Assembly: GCF_028289625.1 (NCBI RefSeq)
Contig: NZ_JANQOM010000014.1
Coordinates: 1 to 64,000 of the forward strand
Length of the DNA: 64,000 nt
From: Winogradskyella sp.
GTDB lineage: Bacteria > Bacteroidota > Bacteroidia > Flavobacteriales > Flavobacteriaceae
Reading direction: 5' to 3'
In this document: positions 53,908-63,010 of the stretch, piece after piece
Position numbering within the stretch: position 1 is the stretch's first letter
Layout of the letters: every line of letters starts with the position of its first letter
Program-made: the position numbers and the translations under genes
The notes under the pieces: generated by a model
Told to the model about the DNA's origin: nothing
Databases searched by the model: none
The model's input: the letters and a program-made list of their open reading frames with translations, nothing else

Positions 53908-55236
53908 ATGAAAACTTTACTTAAAATACTTAATGAAAAACTTCATAACCCTGTGTTAAGAAGCATGTTCATTGTTGGTGTAATAACCATGTTAGTTAAG
54001 GCACTCGCCTTTTATAAAGAAACCATTGTTGCTGGGGCTTTTGGATTAAATGAAGTTATCGATACCTTTATTATTGCTTCACTGATTCCTACATTTGTTA
54101 ATAGTGTTTTTATAAGCTCATTGACTAATTTATTTATCCCTAACTATATCATTGAACTTAAAAACGAAGGCAATAAAGCCAGTTTTCAAAGTATTGTATT
54201 TATAATGGTATTTTTGATATCATTAATCTCCGCTGTGGTAATCCTAATTTCGATAGATGGTATTCTAGATATAATTTATCCCAATCAGCCTGAAGAAAAT
54301 TATCAACTTGTAAAAGACCAGCTTTATGTAATACTGCCGTGTTTGTTTTTGTGGGGTGTTTCAATTGTTGTTAGTGGTTTACTTGAAATTGAAAATCGCT
54401 TCCTTATTTCAACAGCAGTTGGACTTATTCCATTAGCAACTATGATACTGTTTCTTTTTTACCTTATTGACACATTAGGTGAGATGGTTTTAGCCTACGG
54501 TACCTTAGCAGGGACCATATTGGCTTTTATATATTTATTGTTTTTTGCACTAAAGTATAAACAGATCTCATTGGGTAAACCGGAGTTCAACAGAAATTCT
54601 AGACAAATGCTAAAACAGCTTCCACCTAAGGTGTCTTCTGGCTTTTTATCTGTTATGAATAATTTTATTGATCAATTCTTTGCCGGACAGCTTGTTGTGG
54701 GTTCTTTGGCAGCCCTGAATTATGGAAATAGAATACCAGCGTTTTTTGTAGCAATTGTAATTATGTCATTGGGTAACGTTCTACTCCCCCATTTTTCTAG
54801 ATTAGTAAATGACGATTTAAAAGGGGCATATCAATATTTGTTTAAGATTTTGAAGTGGATGTTTCTCGCCGTTTTAGTATTCAGTATTATTGCCGGAATT
54901 TTTTCTGAACTAATTATTGAATTGTGGCTCGAACGCGATCAATTTACGAGTGAAGATACCGCTAAGGTCGCCCTAATACAACAGATTTTATTAATTCATG
55001 TGCCATTTTATCTTTGTACATTGGTATTAGGTAAGTTTTTGACAAGCCTTAACCTAAATACTTTTATGGCGTGGATATCGTTTTTCAATCTTTTAATAAA
55101 CATCATATTAAATGTTATTTTAATTAAATATTATGGGGTGTATGGATTGGCTTTAAGTACCACTTTAGTTCTAATTATCAGTAGTTGTTTTTATTTTGGA
55201 TATACCTACAGAAACTATAAAAAAATACAAACATGA
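53908..55236 (+). CDS. MurJ/MviN-like lipid-linked glycan flippase
   Basis: A 442-aa protein with about 12-14 membrane helices. It starts RSMFIVGVITMLVKALAFYKETIVAGAFG, the MviN/MurJ-family opening, with a conserved-type NRIPAFFVAIVIMSLGNVLLPHFSR middle. Within a glycan cluster it probably flips the lipid-linked oligosaccharide repeat unit in place of Wzx. A peptidoglycan role is less likely by context. Its stop overlaps the next glycosyltransferase start by 4 bp. Confidence 0.85.
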   Translation: MKTLLKILNEKLHNPVLRSMFIVGVITMLVKALAFYKETIVAGAFGLNEVIDTFIIASLIPTFVNSVFISSLTNLFIPNYIIELKNEGNKASFQSIVFIMVFLISLISAVVILISIDGILDIIYPNQPEENYQLVKDQLYVILPCLFLWGVSIVVSGLLEIENRFLISTAVGLIPLATMILFLFYLIDTLGEMVLAYGTLAGTILAFIYLLFFALKYKQISLGKPEFNRNSRQMLKQLPPKVSSGFLSVMNNFIDQFFAGQLVVGSLAALNYGNRIPAFFVAIVIMSLGNVLLPHFSRLVNDDLKGAYQYLFKILKWMFLAVLVFSIIAGIFSELIIELWLERDQFTSEDTAKVALIQQILLIHVPFYLCTLVLGKFLTSLNLNTFMAWISFFNLLINIILNVILIKYYGVYGLALSTTLVLIISSCFYFGYTYRNYKKIQT

Positions 55237-56315
55237 AAATTGACTTTGTAATATCATCACTAACAGGAGGCGGTGCAGAACGTGTACTCTCTATTTTAGC
55301 CAATAGTTTTGCAAAACGAAGCAATTATCAAATTACGATTATTACCTTATTAAATGATACCTGCGCTTACGATATAGATAAATCTATTACTAGAGTGACC
55401 TTAACTAAGAACAAAAAGCTAATTGGGCATACCCTAGGATCCATTATCAACCTAACACAATACTATAAATCTAAAAGCAACAGGCCAGATTTTATCATCT
55501 CTTTTATGACCTTAAATAGCCTAATCGCACTTTTGCCCGCAAAGTTATATAATATAAAGGTGATGGCACAAGAACATACACATCATGAGTGGGATATGGA
55601 AGGACGTGGATTTATTTCACGTTTCACGAAAAAATATATTTACAGATGGGCTTCAATCGTTACTGTTTTAACAAGTTATGACCTCAATTTTTATAAATCC
55701 CGAGGTATAAACGTAATGGTGTTACCCAACCCTTGTGGTTTTAAAGCTTTGACTAAAGCACCCGTAAAAAATCAAAAGGTTATTTTAGCCATTGGAGACT
55801 TAGAACGTTATGACGTTAAAGGTTTCGACAACTTATTAATGCTTATTGCTCCTGTTTTACACCAGCATAAAGATTGGATTTTAAAAATTGCAGGATCGGG
55901 CGATACAGGTTTAGCGATATTGAAAAAACTAGCCACAGAAAATGATATTAGTGATAAAGTTGAGTTTACTGGGTTTGTAAACGATATCCCAGCATTAATG
56001 AGTAAGTCGTCCATTTTTGTATTAAGCTCTAGAACTGAAGGCTTGCCTATGGGGCTTATAGAAGCCATGTCCCAAGGAATGGCATGTATTGCCTACGATT
56101 GCGTTACGGGACCTTCAGATATCATTACCCATGAGGTTGATGGTTTACTCATTCCAAATCAAGACCACTCCGAGATGCAAAAAGGAATAGAAACGCTCAT
56201 CAACCATGAAGAACTTCGAGCTGGATTAGGAACCAACGCATTAAAAGCAAGTAAGAAATATGAAATTTCTGAGATTATAAATGTATATGAAGAACTCTTT
56301 AAAGTACTAGATTAG
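55233..56315 (+). CDS. GT4-family glycosyltransferase 1
   Basis: A 360-aa GT-B enzyme with N-terminal FVISSLTGGGAERVLSILAN, the donor-domain strand VILAIGDLERYDVKGFD, and the GT4 E-x7-E motif SSRTEGLPMGLIEAMSQG (about residue 270), followed by YDCVTGPSDII. It is cytoplasmic and nucleotide-sugar dependent; donor and acceptor are unknown. Translationally coupled to the flippase gene and followed 5 bp later by the polymerase gene. Confidence 0.9.
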   Translation: MKIDFVISSLTGGGAERVLSILANSFAKRSNYQITIITLLNDTCAYDIDKSITRVTLTKNKKLIGHTLGSIINLTQYYKSKSNRPDFIISFMTLNSLIALLPAKLYNIKVMAQEHTHHEWDMEGRGFISRFTKKYIYRWASIVTVLTSYDLNFYKSRGINVMVLPNPCGFKALTKAPVKNQKVILAIGDLERYDVKGFDNLLMLIAPVLHQHKDWILKIAGSGDTGLAILKKLATENDISDKVEFTGFVNDIPALMSKSSIFVLSSRTEGLPMGLIEAMSQGMACIAYDCVTGPSDIITHEVDGLLIPNQDHSEMQKGIETLINHEELRAGLGTNALKASKKYEISEIINVYEELFKVLD

Positions 56316-56320
56316 TCAGT

Positions 56321-57532
56321 ATGCAACGCATAATAACATATTGTTGTTTTTTTGTTCCCTTCTTTTTTAGCTGTTTCCAAATTCAGCTAATTGTGCGTTG
56401 GTATATGTCCGAAGGACTTTCAGTTCAGTTGGCCTATTTGAATTTTGGTCTTGTTATGGTAGGCGCTGTATTGTTTAGAAAATATATGGGAGCCACCTCT
56501 AAAACCTGTCTGCTTTGGTTTATATATTATATAATGTATTACGCTTTTGGCATACTCGCTATGGGAATTAATGGTTTCCAAACCTCCCTTATTCCTACCT
56601 TTATACCTATTATATATTTTATTGGATATTTTGTTTTATTAAGTAATAAACAACTATTCAAGGAGTTTGTATATTTTGCTACCGTTTGCTTTGTATTAAC
56701 AGCAATAGTTACTTTGACTTTATATTTGTTTAATTTCAATCTAATTGAACAAGATACCCAAGAATGGGCCATTGATCGTGCCGATGGTGTTTATGGAGAT
56801 GCAAATAATGCCGCACTGGCGAGTTTAGTAGCATTTCTGTTATTTGATCGTGTTTTTAGACCTAAGAATCTCCTTTTAAGGGTGGTAAAAATAGGAATTC
56901 AATTAATAATCTTTTATTCGCTTTTTGTCACCTTCTCAACAACGGGGTTGTTCGCTTTTACAGTCACTTTTATGCTGACTAATTATAAATTATTTAGGGG
57001 CTTAAGACTTGCATTATTTGTCCTTTTCGTAATCTTATTCTACCAAGGTCTATTCATTTTGAGCTCAGAAGTAACCAACTTAGGTTTAACAAAGGCACAA
57101 CAGGATAAAATTATGAATATTACCAACTTACTGACCTTTAATTTTGACAAAGTCGACAATTCTGGTCGTGGGGATTTATTGCACAATATCTTATATTATA
57201 TCAATGAAAACCCAATTCTTGGAAATGGCATTAACTTTTCCAATGAACACCGTGGTCATAACACCTTTGTAGGAAATTGGGTCGATGGAGGTTTGTTGAC
57301 CTTTTTGTTCTTCTTATTCTTGATTCTCACCTATTATTTTAATGCTCTTAAACTTAGTATTAACCTGAGGTTTTTTGTCATATCTGTTATGTTTATCATG
57401 TCCATATTTATGATAAGCTTACAATCCGTAATTAATCAGCCTTACCTTTTGGTAATATTTGTGTTTATGGCATATTTATTTCATTACAACAAAACAGAAC
57501 CCGAGCATCTTAGTTTTTTAGATAAAGACTAA
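56321..57532 (+). CDS. O-antigen polymerase/ligase-like membrane protein (Wzy/WaaL type)
   Basis: A 403-aa protein with about 10-12 hydrophobic helices and a large periplasmic loop with GNGINFSNEHRGHNTFVGNWVDGGL (about residues 300-325), resembling the O-antigen ligase-superfamily loop containing the RxxxHN-type His. It likely polymerises or ligates repeat units. Polymerase and ligase cannot be told apart from sequence alone. Confidence 0.8.
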   Translation: MQRIITYCCFFVPFFFSCFQIQLIVRWYMSEGLSVQLAYLNFGLVMVGAVLFRKYMGATSKTCLLWFIYYIMYYAFGILAMGINGFQTSLIPTFIPIIYFIGYFVLLSNKQLFKEFVYFATVCFVLTAIVTLTLYLFNFNLIEQDTQEWAIDRADGVYGDANNAALASLVAFLLFDRVFRPKNLLLRVVKIGIQLIIFYSLFVTFSTTGLFAFTVTFMLTNYKLFRGLRLALFVLFVILFYQGLFILSSEVTNLGLTKAQQDKIMNITNLLTFNFDKVDNSGRGDLLHNILYYINENPILGNGINFSNEHRGHNTFVGNWVDGGLLTFLFFLFLILTYYFNALKLSINLRFFVISVMFIMSIFMISLQSVINQPYLLVIFVFMAYLFHYNKTEPEHLSFLDKD

Positions 57533-57695
57533 AAAAGGACTGATTAAATTGTTTTTTTTATTGTACAAATAAAAATTTGCAATGAATGACGCTAATTAAA
57601 GGTGATTACTTACATTTTATGGATTAAATTTGATTTATTAAAAATCTAATTCCATTTTTGTCGGGTATAATTAATTGCCCCAAAACTAATGCGTT

Positions 57696-59129
57696 ATGCT
57701 TTTTAATTCTATTGAATTCTTCCTATTCCTACCCTTAGTTTTTATTCTCTATTGGTTAATTGGGGCAAAAAATATTAAGTCGCAAAATTTACTCATTGCA
57801 TTTGCAAGTTATTTTTTTTATGGTTGGTGGGATTGGAGATTCTTATTTCTTATCCTATTTAGCTCGTTAGTTGACTTTACAGTTGGACATATGTTGAAGA
57901 AACATACAAAGCCGCCTACAAGAAAGTTGCTGCTATGGGTAAGTATATGTGTTAATTTAGGCTTTCTTGGGTTCTTTAAGTACTATAACTTTTTTGTAGA
58001 CAGTTTAGTAGAATCTTTTACGTTTTTCGGAAAGACTTTAGAGATTAGTACATTAAACATAATTCTGCCAGTTGGTATCAGTTTTTACACATTTCAAACT
58101 TTAAGTTACACCATTGACGTTTATAAAAACAAGTTAGAACCGTCAAAAGACTTACTGGCCTTTATGGCATTTGTTAGTTTTTTCCCGCAATTAGTCGCCG
58201 GTCCTATAGAACGTGCCACTAACCTATTGCCTCAATTCCATGTGCAGAGAAAGTTTGTATATGCTAATGCTGTTGATGGTTTACGACAAGCACTTTGGGG
58301 TCTCTTTAAAAAAGTAGTCATTGCAGATAACTGTGCTAAGTATGCTAATCTTATTTTCAATAATTATGAAGATTATTCCGGAAGCACACTGCTATTAGGG
58401 GCATTCTTTTTTGCGTTTCAAATTTATGGTGATTTTTCAGGCTATTCAGATATTGCCATAGGTATTTCACGTTTGTTTGGATTTGAACTGAAAAAGAACT
58501 TTGCATTCCCTTATTTTTCGAGAGATATTGCTGAGTTTTGGAGACGATGGCACATATCTTTATCAACTTGGTTTAGAGATTATTTATACATACCATTGGG
58601 TGGTAGTAGAGGTGGCACAAAGATGAAAGTGCGCAACACCTTTATCATTTTTATAGTAAGTGGTTTTTGGCACGGTGCCAATTGGACCTTTATAGTTTGG
58701 GGTGCATTAAACGCTTTGTACTTTCTACCGCTTTTATTAATGAAGAAAAATAGAGTGAATACTAATTTAGTTGCTGATGGTAAATATATTCCTAGCTTTA
58801 AGGAGCTCTATCAAATGCTATTTACATTTTTTATCACCTTAATAGCTTGGGTGTTTTTCAGAGCTGATAATGTTTCGCACGCTCTGTCTTATTTAGGAAA
58901 CATATTCTCATCGTCGGTTTTTAATAACCTTGAACTTTTCCCTACAGACGTATTGGCCCTTGTCTTATTCTTTTTAATTATTGAATGGTTTGGGCGCAGT
59001 GGTAATTATGCTATAGAGAAGGTCGATTTTATTAAACGACCTGTGAGATGGAGTTTTTATATGTTATTGATTATATTGATGTTTACCTTCACTGGCGAAC
59101 AGCAAGAATTTATCTATTTCCAATTTTAA
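57696..59129 (+). CDS. MBOAT O-acyltransferase (AlgI-like)
   Basis: A 477-aa multi-helix protein with MBOAT hallmarks: MLFNSIEFFLFLPLVFILYW start, ILPVGISFYTFQTLSYTIDVY, FWRRWHISLSTWFRDYLYIPLGG, and the catalytic His in SGFWHGANWTFIVWG. It transfers acetyl groups across the inner membrane to a polysaccharide. The following SGNH protein is its probable periplasmic partner, as AlgX/AlgJ are for AlgI. About 160 bp without features precede it. Confidence 0.93.
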   Translation: MLFNSIEFFLFLPLVFILYWLIGAKNIKSQNLLIAFASYFFYGWWDWRFLFLILFSSLVDFTVGHMLKKHTKPPTRKLLLWVSICVNLGFLGFFKYYNFFVDSLVESFTFFGKTLEISTLNIILPVGISFYTFQTLSYTIDVYKNKLEPSKDLLAFMAFVSFFPQLVAGPIERATNLLPQFHVQRKFVYANAVDGLRQALWGLFKKVVIADNCAKYANLIFNNYEDYSGSTLLLGAFFFAFQIYGDFSGYSDIAIGISRLFGFELKKNFAFPYFSRDIAEFWRRWHISLSTWFRDYLYIPLGGSRGGTKMKVRNTFIIFIVSGFWHGANWTFIVWGALNALYFLPLLLMKKNRVNTNLVADGKYIPSFKELYQMLFTFFITLIAWVFFRADNVSHALSYLGNIFSSSVFNNLELFPTDVLALVLFFLIIEWFGRSGNYAIEKVDFIKRPVRWSFYMLLIILMFTFTGEQQEFIYFQF

Positions 59130-59135
59130 TGTCGC

Positions 59136-60059
59136 GTGAAGAAGTTTTTTAAAAATATCATCCTATTCTTAATAATACTGCTGATTGTAGGTGAACTGGT
59201 TGTGCGCCTTACACACGCCGTTTCAGATATACCACAACGCACCATAGATGAATATGGTATTCAAAAATATAAACCAAATCAAAAAGGGTATTGGAAAGGA
59301 GGAGAACACACTTGGCTTATTAACGATTATGGATGGCCTGGAATTGCTCCTAATTCACTCGACAGCCTTATTAGCATAATTGGAGATTCATATATTGAAA
59401 ACTTTATGAATCCAAATGAATGTCATCAGTCAGAGTATTTGCGAAAAATGTTACCAGATTACAATTTTATGGAGTTTGGACGTTCTGGGGTGTCATTTAT
59501 TGAAGCCTTAGAGATTAGCAAACAAATGGACACATTAAACCCAAAACATCATCTCATCTATGTCAATGATGATGACTTCTACGAAAGTATCTGTGAGGCT
59601 AAACGAATGACAGATGTCACCCAATTGAGCCTCAAAGACAATAAAATTAAATACGGTGAAATGAAAGGGTCGAGTTCTAAGAAAGTTTTATATAACTGGA
59701 AGTTATTATACTACTTTTATAATAGATTTCCGATAGATTATATCAAAAATAATCTTACGCCTAAAAAAGTATCACCAGAAGAGCCTAGTCCCAATGATAA
59801 TGTGCCGTCTAATCATATTGATGCAATAACAAAGTTGATGATATACGTTACAGATAACTATAATATCAATGATAAAACATTAGTATTTCATCCAAATTCT
59901 AATTCATCAATTATAACTATTGCAAAAAATGCTGGTTTTAATACGATTCTACTAGATTCTAGTATGGATAAGACTTGGACATTTGATTATGACAGTCATT
60001 GGACCTGTTATGGACATAATAAAGCTGCAGAGCAAATAAGTCAACAACTATCATTTTAA
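59136..60059 (+). CDS. SGNH-hydrolase-fold protein, partner of MBOAT
   Basis: The gene starts with GTG 59136 (MKKFFKNIILFLIILLI), 6 bp after the MBOAT stop, giving 307 aa with an N-terminal membrane anchor or signal. The SGNH block I motif is IIGDSYIENF (about residues 85-95), FGRSGVSF follows, and the catalytic Asp/His pair is in YDSHWTCYGHNKAAEQ near the C-terminus. It would complete O-acetyl transfer to the glycan in the periplasm. Confidence 0.75.
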   Translation: MKKFFKNIILFLIILLIVGELVVRLTHAVSDIPQRTIDEYGIQKYKPNQKGYWKGGEHTWLINDYGWPGIAPNSLDSLISIIGDSYIENFMNPNECHQSEYLRKMLPDYNFMEFGRSGVSFIEALEISKQMDTLNPKHHLIYVNDDDFYESICEAKRMTDVTQLSLKDNKIKYGEMKGSSSKKVLYNWKLLYYFYNRFPIDYIKNNLTPKKVSPEEPSPNDNVPSNHIDAITKLMIYVTDNYNINDKTLVFHPNSNSSIITIAKNAGFNTILLDSSMDKTWTFDYDSHWTCYGHNKAAEQISQQLSF

Positions 60060-60084
60060 CTTTAATAAAGTAATTTAAAAATAA

Positions 60085-61932
60085 ATGTGCGGAATTTACG
60101 GTAGTACGATAGTTTACTCTGAGTCTCAAATCAAAGATAAACTCACCAGGACCTCATTTAGAGGACCTGATCAGATGGGTATGAAAGTTTACAGACATCA
60201 TGATCAAAATATTTCATTTGGTCATAACAGACTTTCAATAATTGATTTGGACTCGAGATCTAACCAACCTTTTAATTACTCAGATCGCATAGAGATTGTT
60301 TTTAATGGTGAAATATATAATTTCCAGTATATTAAGAATACACTCTCTAAAAAAGGCTATACATTTAATACTACTAGTGATACTGAAGTGATTTGTGCTG
60401 CCTATTTAGAATATGGTGAGGATTGTGTAAATGTATTTAACGGCATGTTTGCCTTTGTAATCTATGATATTGCAAACAACCGTTTTTTTGGTGCAAGAGA
60501 CAGGCTAGGACAAAAACCTTTTTACTATTATCACAATGATACAGATTTTGAATTTGCAAGTCAGCTATCTTCAATTCAGTTACATCACAATAGCCTGAGT
60601 ATCTCTGAAAATTCAATCAGCTCTTATTTAACTTGGGGTACAATTCCTGACCCCCACTCTATTTTTAACGAAATCAAAAAACTGTTGCCGGGTCACAGAT
60701 TTTATTTTGAATTAGAAACTGGTGAACTAAAAATTGAACGATACTGGGATATTGATTACAAGGGTAAAACTAAATTTACTGATAATTATAACGAGGCTAA
60801 AGCTGAACTAAAAAGTTTACTATACGATGCCGTAAAAATTAGAATGTTTGCAGATGTACCTGTTGGAGTATTTTTGTCTGGTGGTGTCGATTCATCATTA
60901 GTGGCGTCATTTGCGGCAAAATCAATGGAATCGGATGTAAAAACCTTCTCGGTTAAATTTAATAGTAAAGGATTTGATGAAAGTACTTATTCACAACAAG
61001 TCGCTGATCATCTAGGAACACAGCATAACGTAATTGAGTGCGATTATAATGAAGGATTAGATTTAATTGACAATTTCCACCACTTTTACGATGAACCTTT
61101 CGATGATTCCTCTGCCATTCCATCAATGTTATTGGCAAAGCATACAAAAGAACAAGTAACTGTTGCGATATCTGGTGATGCTGGTGATGAAAGTTTTTTG
61201 GGTTACCATAGTTATAATTGGATAAATCAAGGAAGCCAGTTTATGAAAATACCTTATCCTTTGAGATTAGTCCTTTCAAAACTAACACATCTCGCACCTA
61301 ATTACAGACTTAAAATTATAGCCAGATTTATGGCATATAAATCTATAAACAATGTGTTTTTAGATTCAAGAATTGACAGGTACTCTCATGTCAGAAATAG
61401 TAGCTTTAATCCCGAAGATGTGGAGGAATTAAAATACCTGCTTCATACCGACAAAAACTTATTGGAAAGAGCTTCAGACTTTGACCTAAAAACCTATTTA
61501 AATTGGGATATTAATACTAAAGTCGATAGAGCTACTATGGCTTATTCACTCGAAGCAAGATCACCTCTAATGGATTATCGTATTGTTGAGTTTGCAAGGT
61601 CCTTGCCTACAGAGTTTAAGTTTAAAGGTGGTAACCAAAAAAGAATTCTTAAAGACATTCTATATGAATATGTTCCTAAAGAAATCTTTGATAGACCTAA
61701 GGCTGGTTTTGCCATACCTTTTAAAGTTTGGTTCAGAAATGAATTAAAGGAATATGTTCTTGATGAACTAAGTACAGAAAATTTAAAAAAGATACCTCTC
61801 ATAAAAAGTGCATTTGTTGAAAGTAAGATTGATGAACATATGAAAGGTAATTCCAACAATTACAATTTAATTTGGAAGCTTTTAATATTAAAGCAATGGC
61901 TAAATAACAATCAAGGTTATGAAATCAGATAA
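60085..61932 (+). CDS. asnB: AsnB-type glutamine-dependent amidotransferase 2
   Basis: A 615-aa class II amidotransferase paralogous to that at 45108: Cys2 (MCGIYGST), RLSIIDLDSRSNQPF, FNGEIYNF, PP-loop FLSGGVDSSLVASFA, SGDAGDESFLGY, and PKAGFAIPFKVW. Two copies in one glycan locus suggest two separate carboxylate acceptors or sequential amidations, not asparagine supply. Its stop overlaps the next glycosyltransferase start by 14 bp. Confidence 0.88.
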   Translation: MCGIYGSTIVYSESQIKDKLTRTSFRGPDQMGMKVYRHHDQNISFGHNRLSIIDLDSRSNQPFNYSDRIEIVFNGEIYNFQYIKNTLSKKGYTFNTTSDTEVICAAYLEYGEDCVNVFNGMFAFVIYDIANNRFFGARDRLGQKPFYYYHNDTDFEFASQLSSIQLHHNSLSISENSISSYLTWGTIPDPHSIFNEIKKLLPGHRFYFELETGELKIERYWDIDYKGKTKFTDNYNEAKAELKSLLYDAVKIRMFADVPVGVFLSGGVDSSLVASFAAKSMESDVKTFSVKFNSKGFDESTYSQQVADHLGTQHNVIECDYNEGLDLIDNFHHFYDEPFDDSSAIPSMLLAKHTKEQVTVAISGDAGDESFLGYHSYNWINQGSQFMKIPYPLRLVLSKLTHLAPNYRLKIIARFMAYKSINNVFLDSRIDRYSHVRNSSFNPEDVEELKYLLHTDKNLLERASDFDLKTYLNWDINTKVDRATMAYSLEARSPLMDYRIVEFARSLPTEFKFKGGNQKRILKDILYEYVPKEIFDRPKAGFAIPFKVWFRNELKEYVLDELSTENLKKIPLIKSAFVESKIDEHMKGNSNNYNLIWKLLILKQWLNNNQGYEIR

Positions 61933-63010
61933 AAGAATATCTGTCATCTTTGTTCTACCAAACTTATTACCTGGTGGTGCTGAGCGTGTTATGTCGTACA
62001 TTGCTCAAAAAATTGATAGTTCCAAGTTTAATACAACGCTTGTTGTTATTGGTTACTCTAAAGATGCATCATATAACATTAAGGGCATTAATTTAGTATT
62101 CTTAGAAAAACCCAACGTTTCGTCTGGTGCCTTTGCCCTATTCAAATTCCTTAAAAAAACAAAACCAGATATTACAATAAGCGCTATTGGTCATTTAAAT
62201 ACACTTATGGCTATATTCTCTATTTTCTTTCGTAAAACAAAATTTATTGCACGAGAGGTAAATGTGCTTAGTGTACTTTCACAATTTGCAATGGAAAGAA
62301 ACAAAAAGACATTGTTTGAGACTTTTTCATCAAAGAGATTTAGATATTTTGACAAGGTAATTTGTCAATCCAAGGATATGTTAGAAGACTTTAAAAGAAA
62401 TTTTGATATTGAGGATAGCAAACTAGTAGTCATTAATAATCCTATTACGGACAATTTTAAAGTTAAGGAAAGAAGAGAAGTTAACAAGCCTATTAGATTT
62501 ATTACCGTGGCACGATTAGACGGCGAAAAAGGGCACGGTAGGATATTAGAGGCATTGGTAAAGGTAAAATTTGATTTTCACTATACTATTATCGGTAAAG
62601 GAAGCTTAAAAGATGAGATTTTCTCATTTATAGATAAATCTAATCTCAGTGAAAAAATATCATACGTTCCTTATACCAAAGAAGTGAGTAAATATTTATC
62701 CGAAAGTGATTTGTATCTTCAGGGGTCATATACCGAAGGTTTCCCAAACTCAATAATAGAGAGTTGTATAGTTGGAACTCCAATTTTAGCCTATGATGCT
62801 CCAGGCGGTCTAAATGAAATAATTTATCCGGATATAAACGGTAAAATAGTCACAAGTGTTGAACAATTTACTGAGGCGCTCAACAGTATTAATTCAGATT
62901 ATAATTTTGATTGCAATGAAGTTAGTAAATCGGTAAGTGAAAGATATGATAGTGGTACCATAGTCAAGAAATATGAGGGCTTATTTATAAAAGTTTACAA
63001 TAACGCATGA
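61919..63010 (+). CDS. GT4-family glycosyltransferase 2
   Basis: A 363-aa GT-B enzyme with VIFVLPNLLPGGAERVMSYIA, the donor-domain FITVARLDGEKGHGRI, and the E-x7-E motif GSYTEGFPNSIIESCIVG (about residue 270). Donor and acceptor are unknown. It overlaps the preceding asnB and is coupled (ATGA) with the next glycosyltransferase. Confidence 0.9.
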   Translation: MKSDKRISVIFVLPNLLPGGAERVMSYIAQKIDSSKFNTTLVVIGYSKDASYNIKGINLVFLEKPNVSSGAFALFKFLKKTKPDITISAIGHLNTLMAIFSIFFRKTKFIAREVNVLSVLSQFAMERNKKTLFETFSSKRFRYFDKVICQSKDMLEDFKRNFDIEDSKLVVINNPITDNFKVKERREVNKPIRFITVARLDGEKGHGRILEALVKVKFDFHYTIIGKGSLKDEIFSFIDKSNLSEKISYVPYTKEVSKYLSESDLYLQGSYTEGFPNSIIESCIVGTPILAYDAPGGLNEIIYPDINGKIVTSVEQFTEALNSINSDYNFDCNEVSKSVSERYDSGTIVKKYEGLFIKVYNNA

